64,000 nucleotides of DNA from contig NZ_CP017057.1 of assembly GCF_001719165.1 (NCBI RefSeq), positions 620,001 to 684,000 on the forward strand. Direction: 5' to 3'. A program made the position numbers and the translations under genes. Below the pieces are notes generated by a model that saw only the letters and a program-made list of their open reading frames with translations, was not told where the DNA came from and searched no databases. Origin of the DNA: Erythrobacter litoralis (GTDB taxonomy: Bacteria; Pseudomonadota; Alphaproteobacteria; Sphingomonadales; Sphingomonadaceae). Positions 1 through 8,822 of this stretch are shown piece by piece; within the stretch, counting starts at the first letter, position 1, and each line of letters opens with the position of its first letter.

Positions 1-1356
1 AGCCCGCGCACGTTTCGCCAGTTCGTCAGCGAATTGCGCATCGACCTCGATTATCGCGGAGCCGAGGGCATCGGCTGGATCGCGGTCGAGGACGCGCAAG
101 CGGCTGCGGGCGGTCAGGGCAAGCGAGCCACGGTGCGCTACATCTGGCCCGACACCGAACGCAATCGCCGCGCGATCGGTTTCGACATGTATTCCGAAGA
201 CGTGCGCGCCGCCGCGCTCGAGGAAGCGCGCCGCACTGTGCGCCCGACCGCCTCGGGCAGGATCGTGCTGGCGCAGGAAGGGGTGGGCACGGCTCCCGGC
301 TTCCTCATCGTGATGCCGGTCTTCGCCGGCGATCCCACCATGCGCGACAGCGAACGCAGCCTCTCAGGCTTCGTCTATTCGCCGTTCGATGCGGACCAGT
401 TCCTGAGCTCGGCGATCGACCAGGCCGCGCCGGCCGATCTCGGCGTGCGGCTCTATGACGGCGATGCAAGGACCGACAACCTGCTCGTCGCCCATTCGTC
501 GGGCGCGCGTCAGGTGCAGCGCATGGAGCAGCCCGTCACGATCGCCAATCGCGAATTGTTGCTGGTGGTCGAGGCGGCCGAGGCGCAGGCGCTCGCCCCG
601 CTTTCGATGGTGACGCTGCTGTTCGGTCTGGCCGTCGCGAGCCTGCTGATGCTGCTCGCCCGGCTGCTGACCCAGCAGGCGTTCGAGGACCAGGCGCGGC
701 TCGCCTTTTTCGAGGAGCAGCATTCGATCCGCAATTCGCTGAGCCGCGAACTCAATCACCGGGTCAAGAACACGCTTGCCAATGTCCTTTCGATCCTCTC
801 GCTGACGCGCCGCCGGTCGACCAGCCTTGATGATTTCGCCGACAGCCTCGAAGGACGCATCAGGGCGCTGTCGGCGACGCATGACCTGCTCACTGGGACG
901 GACTGGAGCACCACTCCGATCGAAGCGGTGGTCGATGCCGAATTGCAGCATTTCCGCTCGCTGAGCGACGAAGCGGTGACAATCGAGGGGCCGCCCGCGC
1001 AGCTTGCGCCCAACGACGCGCTCAGTTTCGGCCTCGCGATCCACGAATTGGGCACCAACGCTGCGAAATACGGGGCGCTCAGCGTACCGGGCGGGCGCGT
1101 CTCGATCCGCTGGAAACTGATCGGCGAGCGGCTTGCCGAAGTCGAATGGCGCGAGACGGGCGGGCCGCCCGTGGCCGAAACGCGCAAGCGCGGCTTCGGC
1201 ACGGAACTGATCGAGAAGATCGTCGCCCACGAACTGCGCCACAAGGTGACGCTCGATTTCGAGCCCGATGGCGTGCGCTGCGTGATGCGCGTGCCGATCC
1301 GCCGCCGCGGCGATTTCCGCATTCGCGATGGCGCGCCGCGCGCGAAGCAGCCCTGA
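1..1356 (+). CDS. HWE-family sensor histidine kinase, N-terminus outside window
   Basis: The frame is open from base 1, so the gene begins left of the window. The visible 451 residues hold an extracytoplasmic sensor region resembling a CHASE domain (to about residue 195), one membrane segment (about 200-222), then an HWE kinase core. The phospho-acceptor His is in ELNHRVKN (codon at 757-759). The N box is HELGTNAAKYGAL (about 1040-1080), WRE gives the WxE signature of the HWE family, and GFGTELIEK is the G box. HWE and HisKA_2 kinases commonly phosphorylate PhyR in alphaproteobacteria. Here the gene ends 31 bp from the convergent phyR, so it is probably a PhyR-cognate general-stress kinase. 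The partner assignment is inferred from neighbourhood. Confidence 0.88.
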   Translation, partial: SPRTFRQFVSELRIDLDYRGAEGIGWIAVEDAQAAAGGQGKRATVRYIWPDTERNRRAIGFDMYSEDVRAAALEEARRTVRPTASGRIVLAQEGVGTAPGFLIVMPVFAGDPTMRDSERSLSGFVYSPFDADQFLSSAIDQAAPADLGVRLYDGDARTDNLLVAHSSGARQVQRMEQPVTIANRELLLVVEAAEAQALAPLSMVTLLFGLAVASLLMLLARLLTQQAFEDQARLAFFEEQHSIRNSLSRELNHRVKNTLANVLSILSLTRRRSTSLDDFADSLEGRIRALSATHDLLTGTDWSTTPIEAVVDAELQHFRSLSDEAVTIEGPPAQLAPNDALSFGLAIHELGTNAAKYGALSVPGGRVSIRWKLIGERLAEVEWRETGGPPVAETRKRGFGTELIEKIVAHELRHKVTLDFEPDGVRCVMRVPIRRRGDFRIRDGAPRAKQP

Positions 1357-1387
1357 GACCCGCGCGCGCCGGCCCCGCAGCCTCGCT

Positions 1388-2203
1388 TCAGCCGTCCTCG
1401 AGCGGGCGGCTCGATCCGAAGAAAAGCGCCTGGCTGATCGCCGCGCGCACGGTCTGTTCCTGGAACGGCTTGGTCACCAGATAGGTCGGCTCGGGCCGGT
1501 CGCCCGTCAGCAGGCGTTCGGGATAGGCGGTGATGAAGATCACCGGCACGCTGGTGATGGCAAGAATATCGTCCACCGCATCGAGCCCCGATGATCCGTC
1601 GGCCAGCTGGATGTCGGCAAGAACGAGGCCCGGGGTCTTTTCCGCCACCGCTTCCTGCGCCTGCGTACGGGTCGCCGCGGTCCCGGCGATTTCGTGGCCC
1701 AGCGAGGAGACGAGGTCTTCGAGCTGCATCGAGATGAGCGGCTCGTCCTCGATGATGAGCACGCTGGTCGCCTGTTCGCGGTCGATTTCGGCGATCGCCT
1801 CGGCCACCAGCTGTTCGACTTCGCCGGTTTCGAGATCCATGATCTGGCCGGCCTGTGCCGGGGTGAAATCCTCCAGCGTGGTAAGCAGCAGCGCCTGTCG
1901 GTTGAGCGGCGTGATCGCGCTCAGGCGATCCTGTGCACCGGTCTCATGCTCGCCGCCCCCGCTTGCCCCCGACGCACGATCGGTCGCGGCGACATCGAGA
2001 AAGCCGGTCGACCACACCTTGTTGAACGCGCGGTAGAGCGGGATCCGGCCGCCTTCGAGCGATTGCTTGAGGTCCGAATCGGCGAGAGCGGCTTCGAGAG
2101 TGGCGCGCACGAAGGCATCACCGGTCGCCTGCGAGCCGGTAAGAGCGCGGGCATAGCGGCGCAGGAACGGAAGGTTGGCGGCAACTTGCTCGCTCAGGGA
2201 CAT
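1388..2203 (-). CDS. phyR: PhyR, general stress response anti-anti-sigma response regulator
   Basis: The product is 271 aa, the usual PhyR length. It has an N-terminal sigma-like region (sigma2-like about 8-70, sigma4-like about 92-142) followed by a receiver domain (about 147-265). In the receiver, VLIIEDE carries the acidic pocket, D197 in LADIQL is the phospho-acceptor, and FITAYPER plus K245 fit the FATGUY-type receiver of this family. Phosphorylated PhyR binds the anti-sigma factor NepR and frees EcfG. The start at 2203 is chosen because AGGGGAG lies about 6 nt upstream; the frame stays open further upstream without homology. No nepR or ecfG is visible in the window. The HWE kinase at 1-1356 converges on it. 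Confidence 0.9.
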   Translation of the reverse strand: MSLSEQVAANLPFLRRYARALTGSQATGDAFVRATLEAALADSDLKQSLEGGRIPLYRAFNKVWSTGFLDVAATDRASGASGGGEHETGAQDRLSAITPLNRQALLLTTLEDFTPAQAGQIMDLETGEVEQLVAEAIAEIDREQATSVLIIEDEPLISMQLEDLVSSLGHEIAGTAATRTQAQEAVAEKTPGLVLADIQLADGSSGLDAVDDILAITSVPVIFITAYPERLLTGDRPEPTYLVTKPFQEQTVRAAISQALFFGSSRPLEDG

Positions 2204-2392
2204 GTATGTCTCCCCTTGGGAAAAGGCGTGTCTAAAACCGGTTTCGGTCAGGTGATTCGGGGCCATAGCGGTTTGCGCGGCCACAGTCGCCCCCGGCTGT
2301 CCGGCAAGGCTCCCGAAAGGCCCGAAACCGGGCCCTTCAGACCCTTTGATCCATCGCGCGGCGAGCGACCTTAAAAAAAGTTGGGAAATGCT

Positions 2393-2511
2393 GGAACCGG
2401 TCTTTTGACCGCGCATTTAGCTCTTGTCACCGCCGAGACCCCCCTCCCGTCCAAGCGGCTGGTGATACGATCCCGAGGCCTCCACCCTTAACCGGGTGGA
2501 GGCCTTTTTTT
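2393..2511 (+). ncRNA. Candidate small RNA upstream of phyR
   Basis: A strong plus-strand terminator at 2477-2511 has no plus-strand coding gene before it: both neighbours, phyR and the GNAT-like gene, are on the minus strand. Upstream is GGAAC (2393-2397) and, 16 nt later, CATT (2414-2417), one mismatch from the EcfG-type promoter GGAAC-N16/17-CGTT. A transcript starting near 2422 would be about 90 nt, contain a C-rich stretch with CCTCCC, and end in the terminator. The existence of the RNA is inference; only the terminator is well supported. Confidence 0.27.
2477..2511 (+). terminator. Rho-independent terminator, plus strand
   Basis: An 11-bp perfect stem, GGCCTCCACCC paired with GGGTGGAGGCC, has a 6-nt loop and is followed by seven T on the plus strand. 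No T tract follows on the minus strand, so it acts in plus direction only. It overlaps the last codons and stop of the minus-strand gene at 2488-3693, whose stop lies in the loop. Confidence 0.8.
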
Positions 2512-3693
2512 CGCCTCAGGCCCCGGATTGCCGCCGCCGAGCGGCTTTTCATAGATCGCGTATTCGCGGTTGATCTCGCTCTCGATTGCATCGGCGATGG
2601 CGACCATCCCGCGATTGTCGTCGAGGATCCAGCCGATCTCCCCGAGCGTCGAGCCATAGGTTTCATAAGCATTGTCGCGGATCGCGCTGATCATCATGAA
2701 GGCGAGCTGGCTTGCCAGCCGCGAATTGTGCAGCTCCTTGAGCACGCCCATGAGCGGCACTCGCATGTCGGAGCCCGCCGGGTGCCGCAGCCAGCGCATC
2801 ATCTGCAGCCAGCCGAAGGGAAACAGCCTGCCACCGGTCCGCGCCAGCACGTCGTTTATGTCGGGAAAGGTGAGCATGAACGCGACCGGCTTGCCATCGA
2901 GCTCGGCGATCATGTTCAGATCCTCGCGGATGATCGGTTTCAGCTTCCTGCCGGCATGGGCGACCTCCTGCGGGGTGAACGGGACGAAGCCCCAATTGTC
3001 CGACCATGCATCGTTGAGGATGCCGAGCACGGTTTCCGCTTCCTCGTCCCAGCGCGCTTTGTTGACATGGCGAACGGAGATGCGCGGATTGCGCTCGCCC
3101 GACTGGACGATCCGCTGCACGATCGGCGGAAAGCCGCGCGGAATGTCGAGCTGGTAGGTGTGGAGCGTCTTGACCCGGGCATACCCCGCGCTCTCGATCC
3201 AGGCGGCGTAATGTTCCGGGTGGTGGCCCATCATGATGCGCGGGGGATGGTCGCCGCCGCGCACGAGCAGGCCCGGTTCCTCCCAGATCGACATCGAAAT
3301 CGGGCCGAGCGCGCGGGTCATGCCTTCCTTCGCCAGCCAGCCTTCAGCCGCGCTCAGCAGGGCATGGGAGATTGCCTCGTCCTCGGCATCGAAATAGCCG
3401 AACATCCCGGCGCCGGGGCCAAAGCCCTGCTCGGCGGGCATTTGGAGCGCGAGTTCGTCGATATGGGCGGAAATCCGCCCGACATCGCGCCCGCCGCGCG
3501 TCGCGACGAATAGCTGGGCGCGGGCATGACCGAAAAAGGGGTTCCTGGCCGGATCGACGAGTTCGAGCTGTTCGGAGCGCAATTGCGGCACGGCATGCGG
3601 CACCTGTGCGGCGAAGGCCCGGCCGATATCGACGAAGCGCGCCCGTCCGCGCTTGCCGCTGGCTTCCGCGATACCTATCTGAGCGTCCGTCAC
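2488..3693 (-). CDS. GNAT-fold N-acyltransferase-like protein
   Basis: The product is 401 aa from a GTG start at 3693, chosen because AAGGG lies a few nt upstream; the frame extends to 3756 without clear homology. It resembles the long alphaproteobacterial GNAT-like proteins of roughly 380-400 aa. An N-terminal acyltransferase-like half (about 20-190, with ALGPISMSIWEEPGLL) is followed by a second half containing VAFMLTFPDIND and a C-terminal EIGWILDDN. The substrate is unknown. The last codons (KKRPPPG) are encoded by the stem of the plus-strand terminator at 2477-2511, which suggests that transcription from the other side tolerates or uses this 3' end. Confidence 0.65.
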   Translation of the reverse strand: MTDAQIGIAEASGKRGRARFVDIGRAFAAQVPHAVPQLRSEQLELVDPARNPFFGHARAQLFVATRGGRDVGRISAHIDELALQMPAEQGFGPGAGMFGYFDAEDEAISHALLSAAEGWLAKEGMTRALGPISMSIWEEPGLLVRGGDHPPRIMMGHHPEHYAAWIESAGYARVKTLHTYQLDIPRGFPPIVQRIVQSGERNPRISVRHVNKARWDEEAETVLGILNDAWSDNWGFVPFTPQEVAHAGRKLKPIIREDLNMIAELDGKPVAFMLTFPDINDVLARTGGRLFPFGWLQMMRWLRHPAGSDMRVPLMGVLKELHNSRLASQLAFMMISAIRDNAYETYGSTLGEIGWILDDNRGMVAIADAIESEINREYAIYEKPLGGGNPGPEAKKRPPPG

Positions 3694-3841
3694 GCGGCCC
3701 TTCCCGTATTTGCCTGAGATCAATGCACCTGTGCGGCGAAGGGACAAGTCATGCAACCCGCCCGATCACTCTTGCCAACATAACCCGTTTGATAGCCTCG
3801 CCCCCTATGGGGTAAGGCGTAAACAGCCGGAACGTTCGACG

Positions 3842-4936
3842 ATGAACATGGAACAGCCCCTTTCGCCCCCGAGGCAAGCCCAAGCGGCCACGCCGCGCGC
3901 TACGCGTGCGGACTACATGGCCGCGGACGACAAGGCGATGCTGCGCGCCGCCCGCGATCTGACGAAGGGTCTGGGAGAGGCGAAGCCGGGCATCTATTGG
4001 CCAGACATGCTGGCCTCGGCGCTGGCCGGATATGGCGGCATCGCGCTCGCGATCCTGACCGACAGCCTCGCCGTGGCGATAATCGCAGGGCTGGTCGCCT
4101 CGCTCGCGCTCTACCGTGCGCTGATGTTCATTCACGAATTGACCCACATCCACCGCGATGCGCTGCCCGGTTTCCGGCTCGGCTGGAACCTGATGGTCGG
4201 CATTCCGCTGCTGACGCCCAGTTTCATGTATGAAGGCGTCCACACGATCCACCACAAGCGCACGCAATACGGTACGGTCGAGGACCCCGAATATCTTCCG
4301 CTCGCTCTGATGAAGCCATGGAGCCTGCCGCTTTTCGTGATCGTCGCGCTGCTCGCGCCGATCGCGCTGCTGGTGCGCTTCGCGCTGCTGGTGCCGCTGG
4401 GCGCGGTGATCCCGGCGGTTCGAAAGTTCACGTGGGAGCGGTTTTCCTCGCTTTCGATCAATCCCGATTTCCGGCGCAAGCCCCCCACGGGCGATTTCGC
4501 GAAGCGCGTGCGCTGGCAGGAAACAGGCGCGAGCCTTTGGGCGATTGCAGTCATCGCGGGCAGTTTCGCGATCGGCTGGCGGCCGCTCGTCATCGCACTT
4601 GCCATCGTCTCCTTCACCGCGCTGCTCAACCAGCTGCGCACGCTGGTTGCCCATCTGTGGGAGAACGAGGGCGAGGCGATGACGGTGACCGCCCAGTTCC
4701 TCGACAGCGTCAACGTGCCGCCGCCGGGTCTTGCCGCCGAAATCTGGGCCCCGGTTGGCCTGCGCTACCATGCGCTCCATCACCTGATGCCCTCGATGCC
4801 CTATCACGACCTGCCCGAGGCGCACCGCCGCCTCGCGCGCGAACTGGGAACGGGTTCGACCTATGAAGGCGCGAACCATCCGGGGATGCTGACGCTGGTC
4901 GGGCGTATCGCGAAAAGCACGATGATCCGCCGCTGA
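3842..4936 (+). CDS. Membrane fatty acid desaturase family protein
   Basis: The product is 364 aa. It has the three histidine clusters of the membrane desaturase/hydroxylase fold: HELTHIH (about residue 100), HTIHHKR (about 137) and HALHHLMPSMPYH (about 307-319), which bind the di-iron centre. Hydrophobic pairs lie at about 55-95, 115-135, 160-190 and 230-265. The family inserts double bonds into acyl chains or related lipids; whether the substrate is phospholipid acyl chains or another lipid cannot be told. The ATG at 3842 follows a short spacer with GGAA. The gene is divergent from the GNAT-like gene and convergent with the small lipoprotein gene. Confidence 0.85.
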   Translation: MNMEQPLSPPRQAQAATPRATRADYMAADDKAMLRAARDLTKGLGEAKPGIYWPDMLASALAGYGGIALAILTDSLAVAIIAGLVASLALYRALMFIHELTHIHRDALPGFRLGWNLMVGIPLLTPSFMYEGVHTIHHKRTQYGTVEDPEYLPLALMKPWSLPLFVIVALLAPIALLVRFALLVPLGAVIPAVRKFTWERFSSLSINPDFRRKPPTGDFAKRVRWQETGASLWAIAVIAGSFAIGWRPLVIALAIVSFTALLNQLRTLVAHLWENEGEAMTVTAQFLDSVNVPPPGLAAEIWAPVGLRYHALHHLMPSMPYHDLPEAHRRLARELGTGSTYEGANHPGMLTLVGRIAKSTMIRR

Positions 4937-4946
4937 GGCACTGTGC

Positions 4947-5210
4947 TCAGTAGTCGGGATCGGCCTTCTGCAATTTGGAACCTGCCGGCGGCGTTTCGGT
5001 GCCGGGCGGGTTCGCGCCGCTTTCCATCGTCTGCGCTTCGGGTTCGCCGATCGTCTCCAGCTCGGGCTCTGCTTCATTCTCCGGCACCGTCTCGACGGAG
5101 GGGAGGGCGCCTTCGAGTTCCCCTTCGGGCGGCAGGGCCTCGTCCGGCTGGTCGTTGCAGGCGGCAAGCGCGAGCGTGAGGGCGGCGGCTGAAATCGCGG
5201 TGCGTTTCAT
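4947..5210 (-). CDS. Small putative lipoprotein, acidic
   Basis: The product is 87 aa. MKRTAISAAALTLALAAC is a type II signal peptide ending in a lipobox (LAAC, Cys about residue 18), so the mature protein should be lipid-anchored. The rest is acidic, Glu/Pro-rich and probably disordered. The start at 5210 has AGAGGA about 8 nt upstream and the signal peptide begins there; an in-frame ATG at 5240 is less likely. No function is recognised. It is transcribed toward the convergent desaturase gene, ending 10 bp from it. Confidence 0.6.
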   Translation of the reverse strand: MKRTAISAAALTLALAACNDQPDEALPPEGELEGALPSVETVPENEAEPELETIGEPEAQTMESGANPPGTETPPAGSKLQKADPDY

Positions 5211-5273
5211 GGGAAAGTCCTCTCTTTCGGATCGGTTCATACCCGAAACGCTGGAGTCCCGCCAAACGCTCGC

Positions 5274-5801
5274 TCAGTCGAGGAAACGGATCATCGCACA
5301 GCGGCGCTCTGCCGGCAGGCCGTGATCGGCCTCCAGCGCCAGTTCCCCCGCGAGCCGCGGATGGGCGTCGAGCGCGGTGACTTCCTCGAAGCCGAGCCGT
5401 TCGTAGAACGGTGCGTTCCACGGCACGTCGCGGAAAGTCGTCAGAGTGATCGCCTTGAAGCCGGAATTGTGCGCATCGATCATGCAGGCCCGCAGCAGCC
5501 CCGCCCCGATCCCGCGCCGCTGATGGTCGGGATCGACGTCGAATTCCCACACATGCAGTTCGCGCCCGAAAGGTTCGGTGACGATGAAGCCGATGATCCG
5601 GCCCTCCTCGTGCGCGACGAGGCAATGACCCTTGCGGATATAGCGCCGCAGCCTCTCGAGCGGGACCGTGTGCTGCCCCGCGATCCCGGATAGCCCCTCG
5701 ACCTCTTCGAACATCCGTCCCGCGCGCGACTCGATCTCCGGCATCGCCTCGGCATCCTCGATCCGCGCCAGGCGCAGCGACCAGTCCTTCTGCCCGCCCA
5801 T
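5274..5801 (-). CDS. GNAT family N-acetyltransferase
   Basis: The product is 175 aa, a single GNAT domain. Motif A is seen as VDPDHQRRGIGAGLL (QRRGIG about 94-99) for acetyl-CoA pyrophosphate binding, followed by the C-terminal NAPFYERLGFE typical of the family. The start at 5801 lies 2 nt after the lptG stop, and GAGGA overlaps that stop, so it is co-translated as the third gene of the lptF-lptG operon. Substrate unknown. It is closest in style to small-molecule or amino-acid N-acetyltransferases. Confidence 0.85.
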   Translation of the reverse strand: MGGQKDWSLRLARIEDAEAMPEIESRAGRMFEEVEGLSGIAGQHTVPLERLRRYIRKGHCLVAHEEGRIIGFIVTEPFGRELHVWEFDVDPDHQRRGIGAGLLRACMIDAHNSGFKAITLTTFRDVPWNAPFYERLGFEEVTALDAHPRLAGELALEADHGLPAERRCAMIRFLD

Positions 5802-5803
5802 GC

Positions 5804-6901
5804 CTATTCCTCGGTCCGCACGAGCACGGTTTCGCCCAGCAGCAGGAACAGCAAGAACGGCGCCCAGGCGGCAAGGAAGGGAGGGTAGCCGCCGAACGAA
5901 CCCATCGCGAGCGCTGCGTTGTCGACCACGAAATACGCAAAGCCGAGCGCCATGCCGATGATCGCGCGCACGAACAGCTGGCCCGACCGGGCAAGCCCGA
6001 AGGCAGCGACCGAACCGAGCAGCGGCATGAGCAGCGCCGAGAGCGGCCCCGATATGCGGTGCCACCAGCTCGCCTTCATCTCACTCGTCCGCCGCCCGGC
6101 GGCATCGAAGGCGTCGATCGTCCGGCGAAGTTCGAGGAAGCCGAGCGAATCCGGATCGACCGCATCGAGAGCGATCCGTTCCGGGCTCAGCGCCTTGCCC
6201 ACCACCAGTTCGCCCAGTTCCTCGGTCTCGGCGGTGCCGACATCGAAACGCTCGGCGTTTTCGAGGCGCCAGCCCGGCGCCGCATAGGTCGCCCGGCTCG
6301 CGCGCACGAATTCGCTGATGATCCCGCCGGGTGCGCGTTCGTACCAGGTGACATCGTCGAACTCGATATCCTCTCCCGTGCCGACCAGCGATGAGGCGGT
6401 GAGGATGTTGGTCCCGTCGGTGAGATAGACATTGGCGCGCACCCCGCTCTCGTCGGGGATCGCGGCATATTCGGCCGCCTCCCAGGCTTTCAGGGTCGCA
6501 TTGGCACGGGTCACGATCCGCTCGTTGAAGGCGAAGCTGACGGCAGCGACCAGCGCCGCGGTCAGCAGCAGCGGGGCGAGCACCTGGTGTGCGGAAAGCC
6601 CCGCCGCCTTCATCGCAACCACCTCGCTGTTCTGGTTGAGCGTGACGAGGGTGATGAGAGTCGCAAGCAGCACCGAATAGGGCAGGAACCGGCTGATGAG
6701 CTGCGGCACGCGCAGGCTCACATATCTGAGCACCTCAGCCTGCCCGTTGCCTTCGACCGCGAGGATCTTGCCGGTCGCGCCCAGCAGGTCGAGCGCCATC
6801 AGCACCACGACCAGCATGAAAAGCACTGCGAGGATGCGCACGATGAAGAGCCGCGCCAGATAGAGCGTAAGCGTGCGCGACGGGAAGAAATCGAGCTGCA
6901 T
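5804..6901 (-). CDS. lptG: LptG, LPS export ABC transporter permease
   Basis: The product is 365 aa with the YjgP/YjgQ fold. Three N-terminal membrane helices (about 15-37, 60-80, 98-120) are followed by a periplasmic beta-jellyroll (about 130-265) and three C-terminal helices (about 283-360). N-terminal features such as LYLARLFIVRILAVL and the EVVAMKAAGLS coupling-helix region fit LptG. With LptF and the LptB ATPase it extracts LPS from the inner membrane and passes it to LptC and LptA. It starts 15 nt after the lptF stop, in one operon. The LptF versus LptG assignment follows gene order and sequence style. Confidence 0.9.
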   Translation of the reverse strand: MQLDFFPSRTLTLYLARLFIVRILAVLFMLVVVLMALDLLGATGKILAVEGNGQAEVLRYVSLRVPQLISRFLPYSVLLATLITLVTLNQNSEVVAMKAAGLSAHQVLAPLLLTAALVAAVSFAFNERIVTRANATLKAWEAAEYAAIPDESGVRANVYLTDGTNILTASSLVGTGEDIEFDDVTWYERAPGGIISEFVRASRATYAAPGWRLENAERFDVGTAETEELGELVVGKALSPERIALDAVDPDSLGFLELRRTIDAFDAAGRRTSEMKASWWHRISGPLSALLMPLLGSVAAFGLARSGQLFVRAIIGMALGFAYFVVDNAALAMGSFGGYPPFLAAWAPFLLFLLLGETVLVRTEE

Positions 6902-6916
6902 GGATTGCCTGCCGTC

Positions 6917-8146
6917 CTATTCCGCCGGCGCGAGACGTTGCTCGCGGCCTGCGCGGTCGCGGCGCTTGAAAAGCTTTCCGATCCGCTTGGTCAGCTTGGC
7001 GAAGACGGTTTCCAGCGCGCCGATCGCCTGTCCGCCGGGGACATAGGCGACACGGTAATACATCCAGACGATCAGCGCGGCGAAAACCACGAACGGCCCC
7101 CACAAGGCAAGGATCGGATCGACCCGGCCGAGTGCTGCGATATCTTCGCCATATTCGTTGACCTTGTGATAGGCGACCACCATCACGATCGAGACGAAAA
7201 CGCCGAGCGCGCTCGATGATCGTTTCGGCGGGATCGCCAGCGCCACCGCGAGCAGCGGCATCAGCAGCATCATCACGATCTCGACCAGCCGGAAATTGAA
7301 CGAGGCCTGGCTCGCATCGCGCTGGCTCGGGGCGGCCTCGGGGTTCCAGCCGATCCGCAAGAGCTCGGGCAGGATGAATTCGCGTGTCTCGTTGCCGCGG
7401 GCGCGGAATTCCTCGATCGCGGGCAGGTCGATCGGCAGGTCGTGGCGGCTGAAGGACAGCACGCGCGGCGTCTCGCTACCGGTGTCCTGAACGATCGTCC
7501 CTTCGGTCAGGCGCAGGATGATCGTGTCGGGATCGTCGCTCGTAGCGAGGAATGCCCCCTCGCGCGCGCTGATCGAAAGCACCTGGCCGCGCGCATTCGA
7601 CACGCGGGCGAAAATGCCCATCAGCCGCCGCCCGTCATCTTCGCTCTCCTCGATCCTGAGCGCCATCCGGTCGGCGAGCGTGGTGAATTCGCCGACCTTG
7701 ATCGAGGCCCCGAGCGCTCCGGATCGCAGGTCGTATTCCATCTGTTCGTAATAATAACGGCTGACCGGCTGGATGTAGAAAACGAGCGCGATATTGACCG
7801 CGACGAGGACCAGCGTGATCGCATAGGGCACGCGCAGAAGGCGATTGTAGGACAGGCCCACCGCGCGCATCACGTCGAGTTCGGAGGACGTCGCCAGCTT
7901 GCGGAAGGCGAGCAGCACGCCGAGCAGCAATCCCAGCGGGATCGCAAGGCTGGCATATTCCGGGATCAGCGCGCCCAGCATCTTGAACACGACCGCGACC
8001 GGCCCGCCCTCGACCGCGACGAAATCGAACAGGCGCAGCATCTTGTCGAGCAGCAGCAGCGAAGCGGCGAGCGCGAACACGCCGAGCATCGGCACGATCG
8101 TCAGCCGAAAGACGTAGCGGTCGATGCTGGGGATGAAATTGAACAC
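6917..8146 (-). CDS. lptF: LptF, LPS export ABC transporter permease
   Basis: The product is 409 aa, same fold as LptG. Helices lie at about 12-34, 55-77 and 103-123; the periplasmic jellyroll spans about 135-285; C-terminal helices fall at about 297-375, followed by a basic cytoplasmic tail. FRLTIVPMLG and ELDVMRAVGLSYNRLLRVP (coupling helix) are typical. It acts in the inner membrane with LptG and LptB. The GTG at 8146 is used, giving the usual start MFNFIPSIDRYVF; the Shine-Dalgarno sequence is weak. It is the first gene of the lptF-lptG-GNAT operon. Confidence 0.9.
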   Translation of the reverse strand: MFNFIPSIDRYVFRLTIVPMLGVFALAASLLLLDKMLRLFDFVAVEGGPVAVVFKMLGALIPEYASLAIPLGLLLGVLLAFRKLATSSELDVMRAVGLSYNRLLRVPYAITLVLVAVNIALVFYIQPVSRYYYEQMEYDLRSGALGASIKVGEFTTLADRMALRIEESEDDGRRLMGIFARVSNARGQVLSISAREGAFLATSDDPDTIILRLTEGTIVQDTGSETPRVLSFSRHDLPIDLPAIEEFRARGNETREFILPELLRIGWNPEAAPSQRDASQASFNFRLVEIVMMLLMPLLAVALAIPPKRSSSALGVFVSIVMVVAYHKVNEYGEDIAALGRVDPILALWGPFVVFAALIVWMYYRVAYVPGGQAIGALETVFAKLTKRIGKLFKRRDRAGREQRLAPAE

Positions 8147-8284
8147 TTCGGGTGGTCGGGCCTTCTTGCCGGGCTTGCGCTCCCCGCTCGTTCGCGCGGG
8201 GCGGATTCCTCTCGCTTCCCAGCGCCCATAGCGTCAATTGTCCGCGCGGTCATGCCCCGTTTGCGCCAGGGCCGCGGCGGCGTG

Positions 8285-8794
8285 CTACCAGAACCTGCTG
8301 CCCGGGCCGCCCTTGAAAGGTCCTGCCTCGTAGCGGCTGATCCATCCACCATAGAACTGGCCGGGCTGGGGAATGATCTTTTCGCCGTCGATCAGGCAGG
8401 CATCGAACGGGTCGGGATAGAAGGCGAAATAGTCCGCGATCCCGGCAAAACTCGCCGAAGGGTCGGGATAGGACCACGCCGCCGCATCGATCCGTTGGTC
8501 GCCGATCACCACGTCGAAATAGCGCGCCTGCCCCTTCCATTCGCACAGCGACCTGCGCGAGGGATTGGCCGCAAGACAGTCGGTCGCGACATCCTCGGGC
8601 GGGATGTAATAGGTCGGGGGGTGGCTTGTCTCCAGCGTACGCCAAGCGTTCCGGCTGTCGGCAAGTGTGATGCCGCGATGGATCACCTGGACGTGGCGCG
8701 AAGTCGGCTCGGCGATGGCGGGGCGGGGATAGTCCCACACGCTTTCCTGGCCGGGACCGACCGGATCGGGTTCGGGGTGGTGGGGCTGCCTCAA
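8285..8794 (-). CDS. DUF427 domain-containing protein
   Basis: The product is 169 aa. It shows the DUF427 pattern: VWDYPRPAIAEP, a short VIHRGITLADSRNAWRTLETSHPPTYYIP stretch (read in pieces), and CEWKGQARYFDV followed by WSYPDP. The family is a small beta-barrel fold of unknown biochemical role, common in alphaproteobacteria and actinobacteria. The likely start is TTG at 8794, because no ATG or GTG lies upstream before the clpS stop at 8823. The gap to clpS is 28 nt, so the two are probably co-transcribed. Confidence 0.75.
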   Translation of the reverse strand: MRQPHHPEPDPVGPGQESVWDYPRPAIAEPTSRHVQVIHRGITLADSRNAWRTLETSHPPTYYIPPEDVATDCLAANPSRRSLCEWKGQARYFDVVIGDQRIDAAAWSYPDPSASFAGIADYFAFYPDPFDACLIDGEKIIPQPGQFYGGWISRYEAGPFKGGPGSRFW

Positions 8795-8822
8795 AGCGCC
8801 CGACTCGATGCGAACGCGCGCT

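Noticed and set aside
3749..5167. 472-residue minus-strand open frame
   Set aside because: Antisense to the desaturase with its three His boxes; no homology seen.
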